This document shows positions 1 through 7,930 of a stretch of DNA of 64,000 nucleotides, one piece after another. Source of the stretch: Mesorhizobium sp. M1B.F.Ca.ET.045.04.1.1 (GTDB taxonomy: Bacteria; Pseudomonadota; Alphaproteobacteria; Rhizobiales; Rhizobiaceae); assembly GCF_003952465.1 (NCBI RefSeq), contig NZ_CP034448.1:6177001-6241000 (forward strand), given 5' to 3'. Numbering within the stretch: the stretch's first letter is position 1; each line of letters opens with the position of its first letter. Position numbers and translations under genes: made by a program. The notes beneath the pieces are model-generated. The model was given only the letters and a program-made list of their open reading frames with translations, was not told where the DNA came from and searched no databases.

Positions 1-68
1 GCTTTCTCGTCGAAACGCCCGCTCTTTTCGAACGGTGTGACGAGCGCGGTCAGCGAGCCTCTCAGCAT
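1..68 (-). CDS. dapA: 4-hydroxy-tetrahydrodipicolinate synthase, N-terminal part (cut by window edge)
   Basis: The reverse strand from 68 downward reads MLRGSLTALVTPF and continues open to the window edge, which is the conserved N-terminus of DapA (first step of the diaminopimelate/lysine branch, condensing pyruvate with aspartate semialdehyde). An AGGAG ribosome site at 79-83 lies about ten bases upstream of the ATG. Its divergence from a lytic transglycosylase gene is the usual arrangement in rhizobia. Only 22 codons are present, so the call rests on the N-terminal motif and the neighbour. Confidence 0.8.
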   Translation of the reverse strand, partial: MLRGSLTALVTPFEKSGRFDEK

Positions 69-98
69 ATTGTCCAAACTCCTGGAACTTTGTTGGCT

Positions 99-147
99 AT
101 GCATGTCGTTGTCCCAAAACCGGTACCCACTTTTGGGCGACATGCAT
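99..147. repeat. Palindromic repeat, family A (core AAAACCG / CACTTTT)
   Basis: The arms ATGCATGTCG and CGACATGCAT enclose CCCAAAACCGG and CCACTTTTGGG, giving a long hairpin in the dapA-slt divergent spacer. The same core with different arms recurs at 9084-9132, 20298-20342, 21803-21845, 25214-25257, 47581-47624 (inverted), 52303-52347 and 52362-52407. The rest of the 69-370 spacer holds no gene I can support. Confidence 0.75.
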
Positions 148-370
148 CTGCGGTTGTCGATCGGTATATTTGCGCGCCTTCTACCCGAAAGCGAAGCCGC
201 GCACCATAGTCTCGACATGGTTCAGCGGCAAGCATCGCAATAATGCCAGCAGGGGGAATTCGAACGGCCTCCATAACCTTTTGTTTACGAGCCTTTGACG
301 ACCTGAGTTTAGGCTTCGGGACCGGACCTTCAGCGTCCCTGCCTGCCGACGAGGTACTAGGATAGAAACA

Positions 371-2413
371 ATGCCGACGGGGCGGCCTCATCTCTTCGCG
401 CTTCTCAGCGCGGTCATCGCGCTGATGCCGGGGATGGCGATCGGCGGCAGCGTCGATGCGCGCGCGACGGCGGCGATCCCCGCTCCCGAAACGCCGCAGG
501 TTCCGGGTCGGGCGGAGCCCTCCCCACCTTCGACCGGCATCTTGCAACTGAAGAGCGGCCTCGACGCGCTCGCCGCCAATGACATCGCCCGCGCGCGCAA
601 TGCACGCGACTCATTGCCCGCCACGTCGCTCGACCGGCACATCCTGGCCTGGGCGATCGCGCTCTATGGCGGCGACCAGGTGCCGAGCGGCGAGATCGCC
701 GACGCGGCCAAAATGCTGCCTGGATGGCCGGGCACGATAGCGCTGCGCAAGAACAGCGAGCGCGCGCTCTATCGCGAGAACCCGACGCCGCAAGTGGTGG
801 TGCAGGCCTTCGGCCGCAGCCAGCCGCTGACGCCGGAAGGCGTGATGATCCTTGCCCGTTCGCAGGTGGCGCTTGGCAATGCCGCGGCGGCGCGCGCGGT
901 GCTGGTGCCTTTCTGGCGCACGGAGAAGCTGGAAGGGAAGGACGAGGCCGCTTTCATCAAGGAGTTCGGCACGCTGATCCCCGCAGCCGACCACCGCTAT
1001 CGGATGGAGCGCATGTTCTATGCCGATCGGCCGTCCTCGGCGCTGCGTGTCGCAGGCCTCGCCGGGGCGCAACAACTGGCGGACGCATGGGCAGCGGCCG
1101 ACAAGGGGGACAAGAACGCGGCGAAGCTGCTCAAAGCCGTGCCCGCGGCGCAGCGCTCGGCCGGCTATTTCTTCGCCGGGGCCGAATATCTGCGCAAGCA
1201 GCAGAAGTTTGCGGATGCCGCAGCGATCGTGATGAAGGCGCCGACCGATCGCGAAGCTCTGGTCGACCCTGACGCATGGTGGGTGGAGCGCCGCGTTCTT
1301 TCGCGCGAGCTGGTCGATCAGGGCGACATGAAGACCGCTTACAAAATTGTCTCCATGCATGCGGCCGAGAGCCCGGCCAGCGCCGCCGAAGCCGAGTTCC
1401 ATGCCGGCTGGTATGCGTTGCGCGGCCTGAACGATCCGGCGACGGCCGCCGCGCATTTTTCGCGCATCGCCGACCTCGCCCAGGGGCCGGCGTCGCTGTC
1501 GCGCGCCTATTACTGGCTCGGCCGCGCCGCGGAAGTCGGCGGTCCGGGCAGCGCGAAGGATTACTTCACCCGCGCGGCCGCCTATGGCACGACCTTCTAT
1601 GGCCAGCTCGCCGGCGAGCGCGTGGGCCTCAGGACCCTCAACATCGTCTACCCGAAGCCGAGCGCCGCCGACCGCCAGAGTTTTGAGGGCCGCGAGGCGG
1701 TGAGCGCAATCAAGCGGCTGCAGGAGGCAGGCTATGACCGCTATGCCGAAACGCTCTACCGCGACCTTGCGGGACAGCTGACCAGTCCAGGCGAGCTGGC
1801 GCTGCTGGCGATGCTTGCCGAAAAACAGGGCAACCATTTCATGGCGCTGAAGGTCGGCAAGATCGCAGCGGCGCGCGGCATCGATGTCGGCGCGCTGTCG
1901 CATCCGTTGGGCGTCATCCCGGATTCGGCCAACATCTCCGGCTCCGGCAAGGCGCTGGCCTACGCCATCGCTCGCCAGGAGAGCGAGTTCAACATCGGCG
2001 CGATTTCCAGCGCCGGCGCGCGCGGCCTTTTGCAACTGATGCCGGGCACCGCCAAGCAATTGGCGAAAAAGGCCGGCATGAGCTTTTCGCAAACGCGGCT
2101 GACGACCGATGCCGGCTACAATGCGACGCTGGGTTCCGCCTTTCTCGGCGAGCAGCTCGACCGCTTCAACGGCTCCTATGTGCTGACCTTCGCCGGCTAC
2201 AATGCCGGCCCCAACCGCGCCGCCCAATGGGTGGCGAAATACGGCGACCCGCGCGGCAAGGACATCGACGCCGTCGTCGACTGGATCGAGCGGATTCCCT
2301 ACACGGAAACAAGAAGTTACGTCCAGCGCGTGATGGAGAATTACGAAGTCTACAAGATGCGTATTTCAGGCAAGTACGACATCGTCGGCGATCTGGTGAA
2401 CGGAAGGGGTTGA
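371..2413 (+). CDS. slt: Soluble lytic murein transglycosylase
   Basis: A 680-residue exported peptidoglycan lytic transglycosylase that would cleave the MurNAc-GlcNAc bond to form 1,6-anhydro-muropeptides. The first ~30 residues form a signal peptide ending near an AxA-type site. A long alpha-helical superhelix region follows (roughly 45-510). The C-terminal SLT domain (about 525-650) contains ARQESEFN with the catalytic Glu at residue 537, then GARGLLQLMPGTA and AGYNAGPNR, the standard motif set. The start ATG is the first in frame with a usable leader. It diverges from dapA, a conserved rhizobial arrangement. Family and role are clear; the exact cellular role (recycling or division) is not visible. 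Confidence 0.93.
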   Translation: MPTGRPHLFALLSAVIALMPGMAIGGSVDARATAAIPAPETPQVPGRAEPSPPSTGILQLKSGLDALAANDIARARNARDSLPATSLDRHILAWAIALYGGDQVPSGEIADAAKMLPGWPGTIALRKNSERALYRENPTPQVVVQAFGRSQPLTPEGVMILARSQVALGNAAAARAVLVPFWRTEKLEGKDEAAFIKEFGTLIPAADHRYRMERMFYADRPSSALRVAGLAGAQQLADAWAAADKGDKNAAKLLKAVPAAQRSAGYFFAGAEYLRKQQKFADAAAIVMKAPTDREALVDPDAWWVERRVLSRELVDQGDMKTAYKIVSMHAAESPASAAEAEFHAGWYALRGLNDPATAAAHFSRIADLAQGPASLSRAYYWLGRAAEVGGPGSAKDYFTRAAAYGTTFYGQLAGERVGLRTLNIVYPKPSAADRQSFEGREAVSAIKRLQEAGYDRYAETLYRDLAGQLTSPGELALLAMLAEKQGNHFMALKVGKIAAARGIDVGALSHPLGVIPDSANISGSGKALAYAIARQESEFNIGAISSAGARGLLQLMPGTAKQLAKKAGMSFSQTRLTTDAGYNATLGSAFLGEQLDRFNGSYVLTFAGYNAGPNRAAQWVAKYGDPRGKDIDAVVDWIERIPYTETRSYVQRVMENYEVYKMRISGKYDIVGDLVNGRG

Positions 2414-2483
2414 GGAAACGCCAGTGTGATTGCCTTTCTTGTGAAGGCAGGCGCTCAACTGCGTTCGATCGAGTTCTGTCACA

Positions 2484-2638
2484 TCCCCCTCTGTCCTGCC
2501 GGCCATCTCCCCCGCAAGGGGGGAGATCGGATATCGCTTCGGCTTTCGCCAATCTCCCGCATCGGAGAAAGAGTGCCAAGGCCAAAACTGCCAATCTCCC
2601 CCCTTGCGGGGGAGATGTCCGGCAGGACAGAGGGGGGT
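2484..2638. repeat. Paired inverted intergenic repeat, family B
   Basis: A ~42-base arm (2484-2525, CCCCCTCTGTCCTGCCGG then CATCTCCCCCGCAAGGGG) is mirrored at 2595-2638, with about 70 bases between the arms. The whole can fold into a long cruciform. The motif GCTTTCGCCAATCTCC lies between the arms at 2542-2557. Related copies occur at 3737-3917, 4057-4101, 12908-12929, 30255-30397, 32691-32720, 34056-34172 and 38831-39004, always intergenic. Confidence 0.8.
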
Positions 2639-2736
2639 GCTGTCCCGCCAGCGTGTCTGAGGTGCCTTCCCATGATTTGACCATTTCCGCCCTCGCCTGT
2701 AGCTGTCGGTCACCTCAGCGAGGAAGCAGTATTCCG

Positions 2737-3633
2737 ATGGCGAGCAACGGCTTTTCCGACTTCTTCTATGCCGCGCCCGACGGGCTGAAGCTTCACGCCC
2801 GGATCTACGGCGAGGCGAACGCCGACGGGCGGCCTGTCGTCTGCCTGCCCGGCCTCACCCGCAACGCGCGCGACTTCCATGAGCTCGCGCTCTACCTTTC
2901 CAGCGAGGCGAAGGAACCGCGCAAGATCATCGCTTTCGACTATCGCGGGCGCGGCCAATCCGACTACGATCCCGATATCGGTCACTATAATGTCGGCGTC
3001 GAAGCCGGCGACGTGCTCGCAGGCTTATCGGAACTCGGCATCGAAGAGGCTGCCTTCATCGGCACCTCGCGCGGCGGCCTGATCATCCACGTGATCGACG
3101 CGCTCAAGCCGGCCGTGCTAAGGGCGATTGTCCTCAACGACATCGGCCCGGTGATCGAGGCAGAGGGCCTGGCTCATATCCGCTCCTACCTCGACCGCGC
3201 GCCGAAACCGAAGACATTCGCCGAGGCGGTCGAAGCGCAGCGGCGGGTGCATAGCGCCGACTTCCCTGCGCTTAATGACGCAGACTGGGCGCGGATGGTG
3301 ACCGCGATCTGCCGCGACACGGACGACGGCCTGGTGCCGGATTTCGATCCGGCTCTGGTCGACACGCTCGCCGGCGTCGACTTCAGCAAGCCGCTGCCGG
3401 ATCTGTGGCCGCAATTCGAGGCGCTTGCCGCCGTGCCGATGCTCGCGATTCGCGGCGACAATTCGAAGCTTCTGTCTGCGGCCACTCTCGAGGAGATGGA
3501 AAAGCGCCATCCCGGCATGGAGGCGATCACGGTGGTCGGCCAAGGCCATGCGCCCTTCCTGGAAACCGGCGAGTTGCCGGAAGAGATTGCTGGGTTTCTG
3601 GATAGGGCGGAGGGGCAGGTCAGAACAAAGTAA
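2737..3633 (+). CDS. Alpha/beta-hydrolase fold protein
   Basis: A 298-residue cytoplasmic alpha/beta hydrolase. The nucleophile elbow is GTSRGG (Ser111), the likely acid is Asp241 in RGDNSKLL, and the catalytic His271 sits in GQGHAPFL, so the triad is complete. The oxyanion region is PGLTRNARDFHEL, and a helical cap spans about 150-215. The ATG at 2737 is chosen because it follows an AGGAAG ribosome site and starts exactly at the family N-terminus; upstream in-frame sequence is repeat DNA. The substrate cannot be read from sequence; relatives include lactonases, esterases and haloperoxidase-like enzymes. Confidence 0.85.
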   Translation: MASNGFSDFFYAAPDGLKLHARIYGEANADGRPVVCLPGLTRNARDFHELALYLSSEAKEPRKIIAFDYRGRGQSDYDPDIGHYNVGVEAGDVLAGLSELGIEEAAFIGTSRGGLIIHVIDALKPAVLRAIVLNDIGPVIEAEGLAHIRSYLDRAPKPKTFAEAVEAQRRVHSADFPALNDADWARMVTAICRDTDDGLVPDFDPALVDTLAGVDFSKPLPDLWPQFEALAAVPMLAIRGDNSKLLSAATLEEMEKRHPGMEAITVVGQGHAPFLETGELPEEIAGFLDRAEGQVRTK

Positions 3634-3736
3634 AACTCAAGAGCAGAATCCGCTCAGAGGCCCCAAGAGAGTATAGGAAAGTTATGCGGGGCTATCGCTC
3701 GCGACGATTGACCCGGCACGATCAATCGCCGAGGCC

Positions 3737-3917
3737 GCGCCGCCCCTCATCTCCCTGCCGGGACCTTCTCCCCGTATAGTGACGGGGAGAAGGGGCTGGC
3801 CGCAACGCCGGCACTCTCTTCTGCAGCGCTGGCGATTGGCGAAAGCGCCCGTGACGGCGTCTTTCTCCCCGTCACTATACGGGGAGAAATGCCCGGCAGG
3901 GCAATGAGGGGCGGCGC
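3737..3917. repeat. Paired inverted repeat, family B variant
   Basis: The left arm (3737 onward: GCGCCGCCCCTCAT, then CTCCCCGTATAGTGACGGGG) is mirrored by 3861-3917 ending ATGAGGGGCGGCGC. Each arm holds its own smaller palindrome around the CCCCGT...ACGGGG core. The shared motif GCGATTGGCGAAAGC is at 3832-3846. This fills most of the 3634-4120 spacer between the hydrolase and the integrase; I see no gene there. Confidence 0.75.
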
Positions 3918-4056
3918 CAGCTTGTCAAGCAAAGCGGAAGGACAAAGCGCGGAGGGGCGCGAAGGATCGCCAGCCTCTGGTCGACCTACAGATCTCAAGC
4001 CGGCCAAAATGCCACTTTTTGATTGATCAATTAATGGAGACGTCGGCAGGAGAGCG

Positions 4057-4101
4057 CCCCCCTCTGCCCTGCCGGGCATCTCCCCCGCAAGGGGGAGATT
4101 G
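4057..4101. repeat. Single-arm repeat, family B
   Basis: One arm of the family-B repeat (CCCCCCTCTGCCCTGCCGGG followed by CATCTCCCCCGCAAGGGGGA) ends about 20 bases short of the integrase stop codon. It may act as a transcript end for the minus-strand integrase gene. Confidence 0.65.
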
Positions 4102-4120
4102 GCAGCTCCAGCGCCGGCCG

Positions 4121-5227
4121 CTATTTGCCCTTCGAGCTCTTGCGGCGCGCCTTGGCCGGTTCCGATCCGCTCTGCTTCCGAGCAGTCTTGACGGGTGACG
4201 GCGCCGTCAACGGGGACGCAAACACCGAGCTCTCCGCCGAATGCCGCGCCTCATCAGCGCGGGGCTTCTCCAGCACGACGACGCAGCCGTCGAGGTCGTT
4301 GGTGGCAAGGTGCGCGTAACGCATGGTCATCGACAACGTCTGATGACCGAGCCACATCTGCACGCGCCTGATGTCTATACCGCCCTGGACGAGACGCGAA
4401 GCGCAGGTGTGGCGCAGGATATGCGGCACCACCTGCTCGTCGGCGCCGAGACCGACCTCGGCCTTGGCCTCGTTCCAGATGGCGCGGTACTGCGCCTGGG
4501 TGAGCTTGGTGAACGGCCCCTTCGGCCGGCGACCTTCGGTCGTCGGCGGCAGCTTGATCACCTCCTTGACCCGCTCGGTCATCGGAATGGTGCGGCTGCG
4601 GCCGGATTTGGTGATCCAGAACGAGACGCGGTGTTCCTGGATGTCGTTCCAGATCAGCCCGAGCGCTTCGCCGAGACGGCAGCCGGTATCGACGAGGAAG
4701 ATGGAGAGCCTGTAGGCATCCTCGCAGCGGATCTTGACGGCGGCGAACAGCCTCGCCTCTTCGTCCCTTTCGAGGAAACGAATCCGTCCCGCCCGCTCCT
4801 TCTGGCGGCGGAACTCGGGCAGGCTGTGGATATCCCCCATCTTGTGAGCCTTGCGCAGCAATTTGCTGAGGGCAGCCATCTTGCGATTGATGGTTGCGTT
4901 GCTGTTCCCGCGCTGGCGCAAGGTACCGATAAGATTGTCCAGGGTATTCTGGTCAAAGGTGCTGAAACGCTCTCCCAGAAGGATCTCGTCTATCTCACCG
5001 ATGAAAGAGCTGACATTGTATTTATGCCGCCCATCGTCCCAGAGTATGTCCCGATATGCTGCGAATAGTTCCCCGATCCTGTACGACTTTACTTCTCTGA
5101 TCTTGTTGTAGGTGTATCGAAAGTTCGAGTTCTGAGAAGAAAAAACCGCAAAGTGACCAGAGGACCCCCCTCTTGAATCGCTTCGTTCGACATTTTTTTG
5201 CCACACCCCCGAGTGGATAGGCGACAC
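4121..5227 (-). CDS. Tyrosine-type site-specific recombinase (phage-type integrase)
   Basis: About 368 residues. A SAM-like core-binding region (about 50-150) precedes a catalytic domain with the full tyrosine-recombinase set: Arg in DTGCRLGEALGL, Lys in TKSGRSRTIP, H-x-x-R in HILRHTCASRL, His in WLGHQ and the nucleophilic Tyr in TMRYAHL. The C-terminus is a Lys/Arg/Ser-rich tail. The only long start is GTG at 5227, with a weak upstream GAAAGGA, so the first ~35 residues are uncertain. No partner recombinase, excisionase or recognisable att repeat is nearby; it may be a relic of an integrated element or a stand-alone integrase. The nearest tRNA is tRNA-Ser 2 kb away. Confidence 0.85.
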   Translation of the reverse strand: MSPIHSGVWQKNVERSDSRGGSSGHFAVFSSQNSNFRYTYNKIREVKSYRIGELFAAYRDILWDDGRHKYNVSSFIGEIDEILLGERFSTFDQNTLDNLIGTLRQRGNSNATINRKMAALSKLLRKAHKMGDIHSLPEFRRQKERAGRIRFLERDEEARLFAAVKIRCEDAYRLSIFLVDTGCRLGEALGLIWNDIQEHRVSFWITKSGRSRTIPMTERVKEVIKLPPTTEGRRPKGPFTKLTQAQYRAIWNEAKAEVGLGADEQVVPHILRHTCASRLVQGGIDIRRVQMWLGHQTLSMTMRYAHLATNDLDGCVVVLEKPRADEARHSAESSVFASPLTAPSPVKTARKQSGSEPAKARRKSSKGK

Positions 5228-5372
5228 CTAGCCGCTTGGGAGCGTCCTTTCAAGAGTTTTAAGTCTGACAAATCAGTTTCATCCCGCCAGGAGCGGATCC
5301 CACGAAACCGTTTCGCAGACTTCAGCTACCAGTACCCCCCTTCTCCTTCTTCGCTCGCCCCTTCCCAGTCAC

Positions 5373-5410
5373 GAAAACAAAACAGCCCGAGCGTTGATAC
5401 GCCCGGGCTG
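5373..5410 (-). terminator. Rho-independent terminator of the minus-strand porin
   Basis: On the minus strand CAGCCCGGGC and GCTCGGGCTG form a GC-rich stem separated by eight bases and followed by TTTTGTTTT. It starts ~20 bases after the porin stop codon. Confidence 0.85.
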
Positions 5411-5432
5411 GATTTCAGTGCAGTTCCAGCCC

Positions 5433-6599
5433 TTAGAAGGAGCGCTGGAAGCGGAGGATACCGCCGACGCTGTTTTCCTTGTCGGCGCTGGTCCAGTTGG
5501 AGACCGTGTCGTCGCCAACGTGCATGTAGTCAACTTCAGCGGTGACCGTCAGGCCGGGAACGATGTCGTAAGCGATGTTCGCCGCCACGCCGACGTTCTT
5601 GCCCTCGTCAGTGGAGGCCTGGATGTTGAACGAGGTCTTCTCGTTGAACTTATAGGTGCCGCCGCCCCACACAGCCCAGTTGCCGCTCCACTGCTTGAAG
5701 AAGCCGCGACCGCCAGCCGGAATTGCCCAGGTCGGATCGCTGAGGTTGTCGTCGGTGCCATAGCCGGCCATGATGAACAGCGACAGCGCGTCGTTGACGG
5801 TCACGTCCAAGCGAGCCTTGCCAGCGACTTCCTCGTAGTTGCTGTCGTAGGCGATGACGCCGCTGATGGCGCCCCAGCCCTGCGTCCACTTCAGGCCGCC
5901 GACGACATGCGGAACGTAGCTGTCGATGGTGCCGACGGTGCCCGCGCCTTCTTCGAGCGAGAGGACGGCGGAGAAGCCGTTGCCGGCGTCGAAGTAGTAT
6001 TGGACGACGTTGGTGTCGAAGTCGCCGTAGGGAACCAGCGTATCGTTGATGACGTTGCCGGCGTAGCCGATGAAGGTGTTGAACGCCGATTCGTCCTTAC
6101 CGACGCGGAGGCCGCCGAGCTGGATCCAGGCGAAGTTCAGCGAGACGCCCTTGTTGCCGGCGGGGTTGGAGTTGAATTCATTGGCTTGCGTGGCCGGATT
6201 GTCTAGCGACGGGTAGCCGTTACGGTTGCCGAAGTTGAAGCGGGTCTCGGTGTAGGTCTTCAACGTGCCCAGCTCGGTTTCCTGGTTGGTCCAGGTCTTC
6301 AGCGTGAAGCGGGCGTTCTTCGCATAGGTGTCCTGCACGTCGCCGTCTTCATGGTCGAACGTCTTCGCGCCGTCGAAGGAGCCGACGTCGCCGACGCCGA
6401 TGTCGTAACGGACATAGCCGCCGATGCGCAGGCAGGTTTCGGTGCCGGGGATGTAGAAGTAGCCCGAGCCGTACACGTCGCAGATCTTGACGTATTCAGC
6501 CGGTTCCGGCTCGGCGACGGTCACCGCGTCGGCGGCGCGGGCGCCGGAAACTGCGATCAGGGCCGCAGCTGAGCCGAGAAGAAGGCTCTTGATGTTCAT
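5433..6599 (-). CDS. Outer-membrane porin (alphaproteobacterial Omp2-type), copy 1
   Basis: A 388-residue trimeric-porin family protein. It has a signal peptide cleaved after SGARA, a mature start ADAVTVAEPEPAEYVKICD, the conserved YGSGYFYIPGTETCLRIGG block and a C-terminal strand ending in Phe (GGILRFQRSF), as required for barrel insertion. The ATG at 6599 follows a strong GGAGG site. It is nearly identical to copy 2 at 7698-8858 on the other strand; the main differences are around residues 80-92, 115-140 and the last 40 residues, as expected for surface loops. The 250 bases around the start are identical between copies. Passive uptake of small hydrophilic solutes is the expected role. Confidence 0.95.
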   Translation of the reverse strand: MNIKSLLLGSAAALIAVSGARAADAVTVAEPEPAEYVKICDVYGSGYFYIPGTETCLRIGGYVRYDIGVGDVGSFDGAKTFDHEDGDVQDTYAKNARFTLKTWTNQETELGTLKTYTETRFNFGNRNGYPSLDNPATQANEFNSNPAGNKGVSLNFAWIQLGGLRVGKDESAFNTFIGYAGNVINDTLVPYGDFDTNVVQYYFDAGNGFSAVLSLEEGAGTVGTIDSYVPHVVGGLKWTQGWGAISGVIAYDSNYEEVAGKARLDVTVNDALSLFIMAGYGTDDNLSDPTWAIPAGGRGFFKQWSGNWAVWGGGTYKFNEKTSFNIQASTDEGKNVGVAANIAYDIVPGLTVTAEVDYMHVGDDTVSNWTSADKENSVGGILRFQRSF

Positions 6600-6616
6600 T
6601 TTCTGACCTCCAGTCA
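6367..6616. repeat. 250-bp block identical (inverted) to 7681-7930
   Basis: From the Shine-Dalgarno region (TGACTGGAGGTCAGAAA) through codon ~78 of the porin, this block read on the minus strand matches 7681-7930 on the plus strand base for base. Divergence begins abruptly at GACGGCGC followed by GAAG here and AGAG in the other copy, and is also abrupt upstream of the ribosome site. Confidence 0.85.
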
Positions 6617-6709
6617 GAATCGAACGGAAGAGCTGAGCAAACTCGGCGTCAGACGGTACCAATGCTTTGTTATTGCTGGTTTTTGGTGGATTTGCGTTTC
6701 GACTGGATG

Positions 6710-6952
6710 TCACCAAAGACGCCTGTTGGCGAACGCGTGGCCGGATCCGGATTTGATATAGCGCTCGAATGAAGCCGCCTTGCCCTGGCTGGAGAAGGCC
6801 AGGTAGGTCACGATGCGCCACGGCATGAACTTGGAAGTATGGCTGGACTTTCCAGAGTTGTGCTCGGCGATCCGCCGCTTCAGATCGGACGTCACGCCGA
6901 TGTAGCGCTCGCCTTCCGAATTCTCGCTTTCCAGAAGATACACGTACCACAT
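6710..6952 (-). CDS. GIY-YIG superfamily endonuclease-like small protein
   Basis: Eighty residues covering the complete small GIY-YIG fold: WYVYLLES for the first signature Tyr, RYIGVT for the YIG strand, the catalytic Arg in DLKRRIAEHN and the metal-binding Glu in FERYIKSG. Stand-alone proteins of this UvrC-related type are common in rhizobia and often called nucleases without proven substrates. The start at 6952 follows a GGGGG stretch at good distance and places the fold at the N-terminus; an upstream ATG at 6991 would add 13 unrelated residues. It lies in the minus direction between tRNA-Ser and porin copy 1. Confidence 0.82.
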   Translation of the reverse strand: MWYVYLLESENSEGERYIGVTSDLKRRIAEHNSGKSSHTSKFMPWRIVTYLAFSSQGKAASFERYIKSGSGHAFANRRLW

Positions 6953-7099
6953 GGACCGGCCCCCAAAAACTTCGGGGACATCCTGCTTCATGCGGAGAAT
7001 GCTGCCAATCCTTGGTTTGCAAGGGATTCGCGAGGCTTACGCTGTGCAGCGCATAGCCTGACAACATGAGCAGCCCTCCTTCGCCAAGGCTTCGGAGGG

Positions 7100-7165
7100 C
7101 ATCCTGCTTCGCGCTGAGAAGAATTCGCCGGGCTTGTCCTGCGAAGCGCGCAGCGCGAAGCAGGA
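7100..7165. repeat. Perfect 16-bp inverted repeat abutting tRNA-Ser 3' end
   Basis: CATCCTGCTTCGCGCT at 7100-7115 is mirrored exactly at 7150-7165 with 34 bases between. The right arm overlaps the encoded CCA end of tRNA-Ser. On the minus strand this hairpin lies immediately after the tRNA and could serve as its 3' processing or termination structure. Confidence 0.7.
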
Positions 7166-7256
7166 TGGCGGAGAGGATGGGATTCGAACCCACGAGAAGC
7201 TTTTGACCTCTACTCCCTTAGCAGGGGAGCGCCTTCGACCACTCGGCCACCTCTCC
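7164..7256 (-). tRNA. tRNA-Ser (anticodon GCT), CCA encoded
   Basis: The minus strand reads GGAGAGGTGGCCGAGTGG at the 5' end and pairs with CCTCTCC at the 3' end. The anticodon stem CTCCC/GGGAG holds loop CTGCTAA, so the anticodon is GCT, reading AGC/AGU serine codons. A long variable arm typical of class II tRNAs follows, then GGGTTCGAATCCC as the T arm. The discriminator G and CCA are encoded (7164-7167). Confidence 0.95.
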
Positions 7257-7697
7257 GTCGCGCCGCTGGATAAAGAAAAGCGGCGGCACAATCAACAAGC
7301 CGGCGCCAAAATCGCCGAAAATTCAGCGCGGGCGGCAGGGCGGATGGCCCCATGCGGCGATTCCATGGCGATTCCTGCCCCAGCGACTCGCAGCTGCGCC
7401 CCAATTTCGGCCGGTCATCGCCGGATTCCACCGGCTGCAAGGCCTTAATGGTTAATGAGAACTTTCGGAGTGAGGCCAAATCGTGTCATTTGTGCAACAA
7501 CGTCGGGGGATAGCGTCCGGAGAGGGCTTTCGCCGATACGATCGTGGTTGAACGCCGCCCCCGCCTGGGTAAAGGTCACGTTCGAAGGAGCGGCGCGGTG
7601 CGCATCTTTTTCGGTAAGTGGGGATGGGGCAGGGAACGCTGTCCTTCAGCAAAAAATACCCAGACCCGTTTTTTAACTTTTGACTGGAGGTCAGAAA
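7257..7697. other. Porin copy 2 upstream region, no gene seen
   Basis: A 440-base spacer between tRNA-Ser and porin copy 2. It contains a short hairpin (CCGCT/AGCGG near 7263-7282) and AT-richer sequence around 7440-7500 (GGTTAATGAGAA) that could hold the porin promoter, but no convincing -35/-10 pair or operator. It does not resemble the region upstream of porin copy 1 until 7681. Confidence 0.5.
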
Positions 7698-7930
7698 ATG
7701 AACATCAAGAGCCTTCTTCTCGGCTCAGCTGCGGCCCTGATCGCAGTTTCCGGCGCCCGCGCCGCCGACGCGGTGACCGTCGCCGAGCCGGAACCGGCTG
7801 AATACGTCAAGATCTGCGACGTGTACGGCTCGGGCTACTTCTACATCCCCGGCACCGAAACCTGCCTGCGCATCGGCGGCTATGTCCGTTACGACATCGG
7901 CGTCGGCGACGTCGGCTCCTTCGACGGCGC
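7681..7930. repeat. 250-bp block identical (inverted) to 6367-6616
   Basis: Plus-strand partner of the identical block in porin copy 1, covering the ribosome site, signal peptide and first ~78 codons. Sharp ends on both sides point to gene conversion or a duplication with later conversion rather than slow co-divergence. Confidence 0.85.

Noticed and set aside
611..2227. 538-codon open frame opposite the lytic transglycosylase gene
   Set aside because: Shadow of the real gene, no ribosome site or domain pattern.
7037..7163. Small gene between tRNA-Ser and the GIY-YIG gene
   Set aside because: Only inverted-repeat sequence is present; open frames there change with the repeat arms and lack ribosome sites.
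7164..7256. tRNA-Ser as attachment site of the integrase at 4121
   Set aside because: I found no duplicate of the tRNA 3' end between 3.6 and 9 kb, and the intervening genes are ordinary.
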